Origin: Bacteroidales bacterium
Lineage (GTDB): Bacteria; Bacteroidota; Bacteroidia; Bacteroidales; UBA10428
Assembly: GCA_016934055.1 (NCBI GenBank)
Contig: JAFGTR010000133.1
Span: 19,810-83,809, forward strand
Direction: 5' to 3'
DNA length: 64,000 nt
The first letter of the stretch is position 1; each line of letters begins with the position of its first letter. The notes below the pieces were generated by a model, which had not been told where the DNA came from, did no database searches, and saw only the letters and a program-made list of their open reading frames with translations. The translations under genes and the position numbers were made by a program. Positions 28,936-37,697 of the stretch are shown here, piece by piece.

Positions 28936-29009
28936 GACACATGGTCTTTTTATGTACCAGACACAAACCGTGCCAGAAACCGGATTAACAATTCTTTTAA
29001 GATAGAGCC

Positions 29010-31688
29010 TTATGTGTTGTTTTCATGTCTGGTACCATTGATTTTTAACAGTTTAAAGATATCAACAACAAAAATCGGTATCAGTGACATCAATATCACA
29101 GTAATCCAGTGTTTTCCATCCATAATGGTTAAACTAAAGGCTTCACGCACAGGTGGAATGAGCAATACAATCAAAGCCAGTCCGGTAGATGCTGCTATTG
29201 CTCCGATAAGCGGTTTATTTTTCAGGGGGCTTATTGCCAGGGAGGACCTGGTGTTGGAATGCAGATTCCGTACATGAACCAGTTGGGCAAACATCAGGGT
29301 GGCAAAGGCCATGGTCTGACCGAGTATCAGACCACCATCCTTTAATCCTATGATAAAGGCTGCCAAAGGAATAGAACCGATCATAATGCCCTGGTAAATA
29401 ATCCTCCATACCATTCCACGGGTCATAAAACCTCTTTTTGATTTGCGGGGTTTTCGTTTCATAATGCCTTCTTCGGCAGGATCAACACTCAGAGCCAGTG
29501 CAGGAAGGCTGTCAGTAACCAAATTAACCCAAAGGATGTGAATCGGGAGCAATGGTGTTCCCAGGTTAAAGACAGAGGTAACCAAAAGCAGAAATATTTC
29601 GCCTACATTGGTTGACAACAGGAACTGTACGGCCTTGAGAATATTATCAAAGATCCTTCTCCCTTCTTCAACAGCGGATACAATGGTTGCAAAATTGTCA
29701 TCGGTAAGCACCATGTCGGCTGCTCCTTTTGCAACATCGGTTCCGACGATTCCCATGGCTGCGCCGATGTCTGCCTGTTTAAGGGCAGGAGCGTCGTTAA
29801 CGCCGTCACCGGTCATGGCAACTACTTCATCATGCTTCTGCCATGCTTTTACAATACGAACCTTATGTTCAGGGGATACCCTGGCATAAACTGCGTATCG
29901 GCTAACGTTAGCATTTAATTCTTCATCATCGATCTTTTCAAGTTCAGATCCTGTAATAGCCAGGTCGCCGTCATGGTATATGCCAATTTCCCGGGCTATA
30001 GCCAGGGCTGTACTTTTATGATCGCCTGTAATCATAACAGGTCTGATCCCCGCAGTTCCGCATTTGGCCACAGCGTCAATCACCTCTGGTCTGGCCGGGT
30101 CGATCATTCCCAGCATACCGATAAAAACAAGGTCACTCTCAAGTTCTCCGATTGTTACATTCCGGGGCTCTTCAGGCAGGTCTTTATAGGCCATGGCCAG
30201 GACCCGCAAGGCTGAACCTGCCATGGACTCATTGGCTTCTCTTATCAGTGCTTTGTCTTCTTCCGTGATTTTGCGAATGTTGCCACTGATAACAATTCTA
30301 TGAGACACGGCAAGCAATTCTTCCAAACCACCTTTCACATTGATACGGGTACTTTGTTCATCCAAACGGTTAACAGTTGTCATCCGTTTCCGTTCGGAAT
30401 CAAAGGGTATCTCTGCAACACGTGGATATGATTTTTCAATGATGTCTTTGTCTATGCCGTATAAAGAACCAAAATCAAGAAGGGCTGTTTCAGTCGGATC
30501 TCCTATATATTCCAAGTTTCCGTCGTCATCTCTTTTCATTCTGGCATCAACACATAATACAGAAATAGAAAGCAGCCTGTTCTCTTCATCGTTGAGAACA
30601 GTAGCAGGAGAGTTTCTGTTGATATGGTCGTGCTTATGGTTGACATACGCTTCAACAACTGTCATTTTGTTTTGTGTGAGTGTTCCGGTTTTGTCAGAAC
30701 AGATAACAGTTGCGCTGCCCAGTGTTTCAACCGATGGAAGTGTGCGTATGATGGCATTTCTTTTTACAAGTCGCTGCACACCAATAGCAAGAACAATGGT
30801 TGAAACGGCTGGTAATCCTTCCGGAATGGCAGCAACGGCAAGGCTTACGGCAGTCATAAACATGCTTAATATTGAATTGCCATAAAGAACACCTACGATA
30901 AATATGACAGCACAGATAATCAATGCTGCAATACCCAATACTTTGCCCAGTTGTTCAAGACGTCGGCTCATAGGAGTTTCTGTGTCTTCAACCTGCTGAA
31001 GCATGTCAGCAATTTTACCCACCTCGGTCTGCATGCCGGTTGCAATAACAATACCACGGCCACGGCCATATGTAACCATACCACTTGAAAAAGCCATGTT
31101 GGTTCTGTCACCTAGCGGGACATCATCCGCCGAAAGCTTTCCCGCACTTTTTTCTACCGGAACTGATTCTCCTGTAAGAGAAGACTCCTGAATTTTCAGG
31201 TTCACTGCTTCGATCAACCTCAGGTCAGCAGGTATAATATCGCCGGTGTCTAAAACAACAACATCACCCGGAACCAGTTCACGGCTTGGAATCTCGGCTA
31301 TAGAGCCGTTTCTTAACACTTTTGATATCGGTGCAGCAAGGCTTTTGAGAGCTTCAAGCGATGATTCAGCTTTCTTTTCCTGAAAAGCTCCAACTAATGC
31401 ATTCAACATCAGAATGCCCAGGATTACAAAGGTGTCAAGCAGTCCCTCACCTTCCAAAATGCCAACAACACCCGATATAGCGGCAGCAATCAACAATATG
31501 ATGATCATAAAGCTTTTAAACTGGGCGACGAACATTTTGAAAAAGCTTTTCTTTCTCTTTGTTTCCAGTTGATTTAATCCGTATTCTTCAAGCCTTTGCC
31601 TGGCATCTTCAGAAGTCAGTCCTGTAGTATCGTTGGTTTTAAATTGAGAGAGAATTTCCTCAACATCCTTATTATAAAAATGAGCCAT
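29010..31688 (-). CDS. P-type Ca2+-type ATPase (P2A)
   Basis: This 892-residue cation pump uses ATP to move Ca2+ (or a similar ion) across the inner membrane. Landmarks, from the Met at 31688: the actuator TGES, the phosphorylation site Asp332 in VICSDKTGTLTQNKM, the hinge MTGDGVNDAPALKQADIG, and about ten transmembrane helices with a C-terminal group of six. AAIPEGLPAVSTI is the membrane ion-site helix motif of the P2A class, which also includes Na+/K+-type relatives. An alternative ATG at 31712 adds eight residues; the later start better matches the family's N-terminus (MAHFYNKDVEEIL). It lies between the cardiolipin synthase and FPD-repeat genes on the same strand. Confidence 0.93.
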   Translation of the reverse strand: MAHFYNKDVEEILSQFKTNDTTGLTSEDARQRLEEYGLNQLETKRKKSFFKMFVAQFKSFMIIILLIAAAISGVVGILEGEGLLDTFVILGILMLNALVGAFQEKKAESSLEALKSLAAPISKVLRNGSIAEIPSRELVPGDVVVLDTGDIIPADLRLIEAVNLKIQESSLTGESVPVEKSAGKLSADDVPLGDRTNMAFSSGMVTYGRGRGIVIATGMQTEVGKIADMLQQVEDTETPMSRRLEQLGKVLGIAALIICAVIFIVGVLYGNSILSMFMTAVSLAVAAIPEGLPAVSTIVLAIGVQRLVKRNAIIRTLPSVETLGSATVICSDKTGTLTQNKMTVVEAYVNHKHDHINRNSPATVLNDEENRLLSISVLCVDARMKRDDDGNLEYIGDPTETALLDFGSLYGIDKDIIEKSYPRVAEIPFDSERKRMTTVNRLDEQSTRINVKGGLEELLAVSHRIVISGNIRKITEEDKALIREANESMAGSALRVLAMAYKDLPEEPRNVTIGELESDLVFIGMLGMIDPARPEVIDAVAKCGTAGIRPVMITGDHKSTALAIAREIGIYHDGDLAITGSELEKIDDEELNANVSRYAVYARVSPEHKVRIVKAWQKHDEVVAMTGDGVNDAPALKQADIGAAMGIVGTDVAKGAADMVLTDDNFATIVSAVEEGRRIFDNILKAVQFLLSTNVGEIFLLLVTSVFNLGTPLLPIHILWVNLVTDSLPALALSVDPAEEGIMKRKPRKSKRGFMTRGMVWRIIYQGIMIGSIPLAAFIIGLKDGGLILGQTMAFATLMFAQLVHVRNLHSNTRSSLAISPLKNKPLIGAIAASTGLALIVLLIPPVREAFSLTIMDGKHWITVILMSLIPIFVVDIFKLLKINGTRHENNT

Positions 31689-31753
31689 ACAAGTATTTGG
31701 TTTTTTAAGCATTCATGCGGCAACAAACTTAATGAATTATCTCATGGTATAAT

Positions 31754-33205
31754 TCACATCACAGGAGAAAACAATCGTGCAATTCTTTCTGCCAGCTTGA
31801 TATATACCGGACGCATTTTCCATTCGTCATAGCTTACATTTTTAGCATGAAGTATATCGTTATAAAATACATTGCTCATATTTTCAGAAAATTTCATATT
31901 ATAAATGATAGCGTTAACTTCAAAATCAAGATTAAAACTTCGGTGATTCATATTAGCAGTTCCTATAACGGCGAAAGAATTATCAATGACCATAGTTTTT
32001 GCATGAATGAATCCTTTTTGATAGAAATATATCTCAACGCCTGATCTCATAAGTTCTCCGTAATATGATCGTGCTGCTGCGTTAACTATTTTTGAATCGG
32101 ATTTATCGGGAACCAGTATTTTTACAGAAACACCCCCAAGGGAAGCCATTTTAATTCCATCGATAATGCTGCCACCGGGTATGAAATATGGCGTCGTGAT
32201 GAGAATTTCCTTTTTGGCCATTGTAATGGCTCTCAGTAAAGATAACATTATTGTGGAATTGGGAGAATCGGGTCCGCTTGAAGCAATCTGAACATAAACT
32301 TTTTTTCCCGGCCTTTGTTCAATATCGAAAAGAGTACGTTCAGGTTCAAGTTTCTGCCTCGAACAAAAGTTCCAGTCGCACAGAAAAATATGCTGCAAAA
32401 TTAGGATGCCGGGTCCGTCGATGCGCAGATGTGTGTCACGCCAGTAAATTTTCTTTTTATCCTCAGGTTTGTTAATATATTTGTCGGAAACGTTTATACC
32501 TCCTGTAAAACCTGTTTTCCCGTCAATGATGATTATCTTTCTGTGATTTCTGTAATTTATACGGTTGGCAAAATACATGAGTCTGATACGGTTAAAAGGA
32601 TATGCTTCAACACCGCCCTCCCTCAACTCTTTTACCAGTTTCTTGCGAATGGACCGGCTGCCAAAATCATCGTAAATGAAACGTACCTTAACACCTTCAC
32701 GGGCTTTTTCTATAAGAACATCCTTGATCATATTGCCAACAATATCGTTTTCATAAATATAATACTCAAGGTGGATATGTTTCTGTGCTGACTTCAGGGC
32801 CTCAATGACTTCGGGGAATTTTTCCTCGCCGTTAATGAGGAGCTTCACAAGGTTACCATTGGTAAGCGGACTTAAATTATCACGAAGCAACAGGTTAACC
32901 AGGCCTTCTTCATTGCCAACGCCATCTGCATCCAATGCCAGGTTTTTTTTAGTTGATGCAATGATCCTTTTATTCAGGTCTTCAAACCTCTTTTCATCGG
33001 TAATTAACTTCTTGCTGTAAATAATACGTTTGCGGTAGTTGATTCCAAACATGAAATAAAACAGCATACCACCAAAAGGGACAAAGACAACCAATAAAAG
33101 ATAAGAAATCGTTTTACTGGTATTTCGCGTATCATATATAATACGCAGACAAACCAGCACCAGTATAATACCGTAGAGGATTTCCAACAGTAAAACCCAG
33201 TTCAT
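31754..33205 (-). CDS. cls: Cardiolipin synthase (PLD family)
   Basis: This 483-residue membrane enzyme joins two phosphatidylglycerol molecules to make cardiolipin. Two N-terminal transmembrane helices (about 1-55) are followed by the two catalytic HKD motifs: His221 in HRKIIIIDGKTGFTGGIN and His401 in HAKTMVIDNSFAVIGTANMN. The gap to the ATPase start is 65 bases and the ATPase shares its strand. The tail RPVYIKLAERIARLFSPVM is typical of the family. Confidence 0.93.
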   Translation of the reverse strand: MNWVLLLEILYGIILVLVCLRIIYDTRNTSKTISYLLLVVFVPFGGMLFYFMFGINYRKRIIYSKKLITDEKRFEDLNKRIIASTKKNLALDADGVGNEEGLVNLLLRDNLSPLTNGNLVKLLINGEEKFPEVIEALKSAQKHIHLEYYIYENDIVGNMIKDVLIEKAREGVKVRFIYDDFGSRSIRKKLVKELREGGVEAYPFNRIRLMYFANRINYRNHRKIIIIDGKTGFTGGINVSDKYINKPEDKKKIYWRDTHLRIDGPGILILQHIFLCDWNFCSRQKLEPERTLFDIEQRPGKKVYVQIASSGPDSPNSTIMLSLLRAITMAKKEILITTPYFIPGGSIIDGIKMASLGGVSVKILVPDKSDSKIVNAAARSYYGELMRSGVEIYFYQKGFIHAKTMVIDNSFAVIGTANMNHRSFNLDFEVNAIIYNMKFSENMSNVFYNDILHAKNVSYDEWKMRPVYIKLAERIARLFSPVM

Positions 33206-33401
33206 GCTGCGTGATATAATAAGACAGGAATCAATCCGGTAATTAATTTACAGAGATATATTGTTTTTGACTTTTCCCAAATCCACTATTTGTTTTCTAT
33301 ATTCGTAATATGAATTTAAGTGAAATTAATGTTTTTATCCCGTAATTTTTAATTCAAAATTAAGAGTTAGTGTTTTTAAACATCAAATTGATCCATCAAT
33401 C

Positions 33402-36400
33402 ATGTTAAACAATAACAAGTTGAAACAAATTTTAATAGTAGTTCCCGGAATTTTACTGTCACTGACATTGTATGCATTTACTGATAAAACGGGGGAGTAT
33501 CCCCGGTACAATCAAAAGCGGGAATTGCGCTATGAGCCTTATGGCAAAGGTTTTATTATTACCAACGGGATAAAAAGGTTTAACCGTGCTTTATATGGAA
33601 CCAACACAGGATTTCGTGTTGAAGCTGGTGATCTGCCAGAGTTCGCATTGTATATGCCTCGCATGGGAGGTACTCTTCGTCTGGGTTTAATCCGGTCTGA
33701 TTCATCAAAATGGTTGATTAATGCTGAAAACATATCAGCTTGTTATGAAAGCGGGAGTATGACATATCTGATTGAAGATCCATTTCTTTCAGAAGGAAAG
33801 CTTCATCTGAAACTGCTGGCTATGGCCGATGCCGATGGTCTCATTCTGATGATAAAGGGAGACAGGATGCCGGACAATCTGGAGCTGTTCTGGACATTTG
33901 GTGGCGCCAGTGGTAAAAAATTTTTCCGTGAAGGTGACCTGGGAGCAGATCCTGAATCAAGTTTCTTTCTCATCCCTGAGAATTGCATGAGCAACGAATT
34001 TTTTATTTCCGGCAATACCTTTGACCTGTATTATGGCCAGGGTAAAATACCAGCAAATAAAGGAGATACTGAAAACAACACTGAATCTTCTCCCGGGGAA
34101 AGTGAAGCCACCCGTTTAAAAAGCAAGTATCACCTGTTCGGAATTGTACCGGTAGATTCTGAAATACGATTAAGCGATGCTTCGAAACAGGAAAATCCGC
34201 TTCAGTTATTTCATTCAGAAAATGAAGAAACCCCTGTAATATCAGGACGTTTAAAACCTGCGGATGAAACATGTTATTTTGTCATACTGAATCCTGATAC
34301 AAAAAAAGAGCCCGGATATGACAATATAGCACTGCTGTTTGATCAGGCTGAAACAGCAAGAAAGGTAATTGCCGGTCAGATTGAGATCAAAACTCCTGAT
34401 CCATATATCAACGCGGTTGGTGCAAGTCTTTCAACAGCTGCTGATGCTGTTTGGGATGGTCAGTCGTTTATGCATGGTGCAATTGCCTGGCGTATGCCAT
34501 TGCATGGCTGGCGGGGTGCTTATGTTGCTGACTGCCTTGGCTGGCATGACCGGGCAAAAACACATTTCCGGGGTTATTTCAAGGCGCAATACACCGAACC
34601 TGAATCCGGACCCAGTGTTCCGGATATAAAAACACACCTGGCCCGGCAAAAAGAAGAAAAGGGTACCGCTCTCTTTACCAATGGCTATATCAGCCGGAGG
34701 CCCGGTAAGCTGAGCGAACCGCACCATTACGATATGAACCTAGTGTTTATATCACAATTGTTATCACATTTTCGCTGGACTGGTGATGTGGATTTTCTGC
34801 GTGAATGCTGGCCGGTATTGGAACGCCATCTGGCCTGGGAAAAAAGATGCTTTGATGGCAATAATGACGGGCTGTATGATGCCTATGCCAGCATTTGGGC
34901 CAGTGATGCCCTTCAATACAGTGGTGGAGGCGTTACACATTCTTCCGCTTATAATTACCAGGCTAACCTGATGGCTGCTGAGCTGGCATTGCTAATAGGC
35001 AAAGACCCGTCGCCATACCTGGCAGAAGCAGAAAAAATTAAAAACGCTGTAAACAAACAACTGTGGATGCCTGAAAAAGGTTGGTTTGCCGAGTATAAAG
35101 ATCTGCTGGGTAATCAACTGGTTCATCCCTCTGCCGGTGTATGGACAATTTATCATGCCATAGATGAAGGACTGGCTGATCCGTTTCAGGCATACCAGTC
35201 AACACAATATATCGATAAACACATTCCGCATATTCCTGTTGAAGCAGAAGGACTGGAATCTCAGAAATACTACACCCTTGCCACCACCAACTGGATGCCT
35301 TATACCTGGTCGATCAACAATGTTGCGCTGGCTGAGGTATTGCATACTGCACTGGCATACTGGCAGAGCGGACGGAACCAAAAAGCATTCGAACTTGCCA
35401 AAAGCAGCTTTATGGATTATATGTTCCTGGGAAACAGTCCGGGTAATTTTGGACAACTTTCATTTTACGACGCCTTCAGAGGTGAATTATACCGTGACTT
35501 TGCCGATCCTGTGGCCATGGCCGCCCGTACGCTTGTGGAAGGTCTGTTTGGCATTTTGCCCGATATGATCAATCATAAGCTGACTATTAAACCGGGCTGG
35601 CCATCAGATTGGGAACATGCATCAATAGAAACACCTGATATTCAGTTAAATTATCAAAGAGAAGATTATACAGATAAATATCAAATCATCTCTCGTTTTC
35701 CAAAGGATATCATGTTAAATCTGGTTTTATTTGCCCGCTATGATAAAATCAGGTCGGTAACTGTAAACGGAAAAGAAATAAACTATAAGGTGGATGGGAA
35801 TGCGATTGGAAATCCGGTAATTATTATTGAAACCGAAATCAGCAATAAAGCAGAGGTCAGAATCCGGTGGAAAGGTTCGGAAATCGAAGTGCCTGTAATA
35901 CATGATTTTTATGCCCAGGGTGATATTATGGATATTCAGCTGAAATTAGCATCTGTTCTTGATATTTATGATCCTCAGAAGATATTGAATATAACGCGCC
36001 GGAATGAAAAAAATCTTTCAGCAGGTTTAAAAGGGGAATTGGGACGGAAAACGGCTTTCCTGAAATTAAAGCAAAATAATTTGGTTTGGTGGCAGGCTGT
36101 TTCGTTTGATCTGTTCCCGCCTGTTCAATTTATCTATGAAGAACTGCAGCCAAAAGATAAACTGGCTTTTAAAATTCAGAATAACTTGTCGAAACCCTTG
36201 ATAGGGAGATGGTCTGTTGGATCTATGAAAGAAAGCATTGAAATTCCACCCGCATCAATATCCGGTCTGATTATCGTTTCCGACGGACTGATTCCCGGAA
36301 GTAACAAAGCAGAGTTTTACGAAAACCATAATACAATTGCAGAAAACATAATCAACTGGAATATTTCCGCTGATGCTAAAGCGGCTTATGAAAAACTCGA

Positions 36401-37100
36401 TATATCCTCAATGTTTAATGACCGTGTAACCAACATCTTCAAGGAACAGTATTATTCCCCTCGTTCGCCTTACCCCACCTTGAGTATTCCTGTGCAGGGA
36501 ATCGGAGACTGGTGTTCATTCAGTGAAATGGAAGAAATAGATGATTCCGGGTTGCGCGTGGAAGCCGGTTCTGAAGGAATAATTACTTCACCGCAGGGCA
36601 TCCCGTTTTTTACACCGGGTGAAGAGGACAAAAACATTATTTTTACTTCAAAGTGGGACAATTATCCCGATTCAGTTATACTGCCAGTCTCCGGGAAGGC
36701 CTCGCATATTTATTTGCTGATGGCAGGTTCAGCCCATCACATGCAGATAAATATGATAAATGGACGATTTGAGGTTAGATATGCTGATGGTTCCGTGGAT
36801 TTACTGTCCCTTAAAAGTCCGGAAAACTGGTGGCCGATAGAGCAGGATTATTATGAAGATGGTTTTGCTTTTAAAGTCAATGCTCCGCAACCACTGCGGT
36901 TGTATCTGAAAACAGGCGAATGGCACCTTGATTCGTATGATATTTTGTCAAAAAACAAGACTATTCGGATTGATGGCGGCGCTGCTTTATTGCTGGATTT
37001 GCCGTTGAATCTGAACAAAGAACTGGCTGCTCTCAAATTGGAAACGAACACCAACGATGTTGTCATTGGCTTAATGGCTGTAACTTTGAGAAGAAACTAA
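33402..37100 (+). CDS. Very large DUF4450-type six-hairpin glycosidase
   Basis: This 1232-residue protein begins with a hydrophobic signal or anchor (about 9-27). Its N-terminal region (YNQKRELRYEPYGKGFIITN, then NRALYGTNTGFRVEAG) matches the DUF4450 family as I remember it. The middle, about 330-750, is an (alpha/alpha)6 barrel like those of glucoamylase, rhamnosidase and glycogen-debranching families: ADAVWDGQSFMHGAIAWRM, WPVLERHLAWEKR, FDGNNDGLYDAYASIWASDA, YTLATTNWMPYTWSINN and GNFGQLSFYDAFRGELYRDF. Asp and Glu residues in these blocks are candidate catalysts. The last 450 residues are beta-rich. No sorting tail is seen. It is divergent from the cardiolipin synthase. The substrate is unknown. 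Confidence 0.78.
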   Translation: MLNNNKLKQILIVVPGILLSLTLYAFTDKTGEYPRYNQKRELRYEPYGKGFIITNGIKRFNRALYGTNTGFRVEAGDLPEFALYMPRMGGTLRLGLIRSDSSKWLINAENISACYESGSMTYLIEDPFLSEGKLHLKLLAMADADGLILMIKGDRMPDNLELFWTFGGASGKKFFREGDLGADPESSFFLIPENCMSNEFFISGNTFDLYYGQGKIPANKGDTENNTESSPGESEATRLKSKYHLFGIVPVDSEIRLSDASKQENPLQLFHSENEETPVISGRLKPADETCYFVILNPDTKKEPGYDNIALLFDQAETARKVIAGQIEIKTPDPYINAVGASLSTAADAVWDGQSFMHGAIAWRMPLHGWRGAYVADCLGWHDRAKTHFRGYFKAQYTEPESGPSVPDIKTHLARQKEEKGTALFTNGYISRRPGKLSEPHHYDMNLVFISQLLSHFRWTGDVDFLRECWPVLERHLAWEKRCFDGNNDGLYDAYASIWASDALQYSGGGVTHSSAYNYQANLMAAELALLIGKDPSPYLAEAEKIKNAVNKQLWMPEKGWFAEYKDLLGNQLVHPSAGVWTIYHAIDEGLADPFQAYQSTQYIDKHIPHIPVEAEGLESQKYYTLATTNWMPYTWSINNVALAEVLHTALAYWQSGRNQKAFELAKSSFMDYMFLGNSPGNFGQLSFYDAFRGELYRDFADPVAMAARTLVEGLFGILPDMINHKLTIKPGWPSDWEHASIETPDIQLNYQREDYTDKYQIISRFPKDIMLNLVLFARYDKIRSVTVNGKEINYKVDGNAIGNPVIIIETEISNKAEVRIRWKGSEIEVPVIHDFYAQGDIMDIQLKLASVLDIYDPQKILNITRRNEKNLSAGLKGELGRKTAFLKLKQNNLVWWQAVSFDLFPPVQFIYEELQPKDKLAFKIQNNLSKPLIGRWSVGSMKESIEIPPASISGLIIVSDGLIPGSNKAEFYENHNTIAENIINWNISADAKAAYEKLDISSMFNDRVTNIFKEQYYSPRSPYPTLSIPVQGIGDWCSFSEMEEIDDSGLRVEAGSEGIITSPQGIPFFTPGEEDKNIIFTSKWDNYPDSVILPVSGKASHIYLLMAGSAHHMQINMINGRFEVRYADGSVDLLSLKSPENWWPIEQDYYEDGFAFKVNAPQPLRLYLKTGEWHLDSYDILSKNKTIRIDGGAALLLDLPLNLNKELAALKLETNTNDVVIGLMAVTLRRN

Positions 37101-37295
37101 ACTGTTATCACAGAGTAATCTCATACTGCAATCCATTATCTTACCCCTAACTTTAAATTTTCAAATATAAACCTCTATCAGAGCCAACTCTTTTTAAACT
37201 ATTTATCAAATTAATGGTTTTGAATAATTTCTCCATAGTCCTAAATATGTTTTAACTTTACTGTTTGGTTAATTATTCCTTAGGCTCTTGATGTA

Positions 37296-37565
37296 TTGAA
37301 AATATACATCAGAAATATGGTCTGCATACGTTGCCAAATGATAGTATTGAGTAAACTTGAAAAGCTCGAATCGAATTTTATTGATGTAAAAATCAGAGAA
37401 GACAACATAATTGGTGATATACCACCTGAAAAGTTGAAGCAACTGGATGTTGCATTAAAAAAATCCGGACTGCAATTGATGGATAATGAAAAAGTATTCA
37501 GGTCGAAACCATTTCTCACTTTGACATTTTTATTCAGATTAATGATGGCTGTGCAGAAGTATTAA
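37296..37565 (+). pseudogene. Truncated AraC-regulator N-terminal (HMA-like) remnant
   Basis: An 89-codon frame opens with TTG at 37296: KIYIRNMVCIRCQMIVLSKL, then PPEKLKQLDVALKKSGLQLM. This matches, from memory, the small HMA-like domain that precedes the HTH of a Bacteroidota AraC-family regulator, with the metal-site-like MVCIRC motif. After about residue 66 the similarity stops and no HTH follows. In another frame at 37500-37590 a short run reads ISHFDIFIQINDGCAEVLID to a TAA, which looks like debris from a different gene. It could instead be a stand-alone copper-chaperone-like protein, but the abrupt end argues for a remnant. Confidence 0.5.
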
Positions 37566-37697
37566 TTGATGAAAAATACAATAGTTAAAAACAAAAAGAG
37601 CGAATTATAGAGTGTGTATTTACACAAATAATGTTGATGTTATCCTTTAAAGAAGATATACTTCTTAGTGGACATAGTATTTAATAAAAATAAACAA

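Noticed and set aside
28639..29005. Plus-strand open frames across the FPD-repeat region
   Set aside because: They are antisense shadows of a minus-strand repeat protein; their own repeat pattern only mirrors that of the real frame, and they lack a signal or start context.
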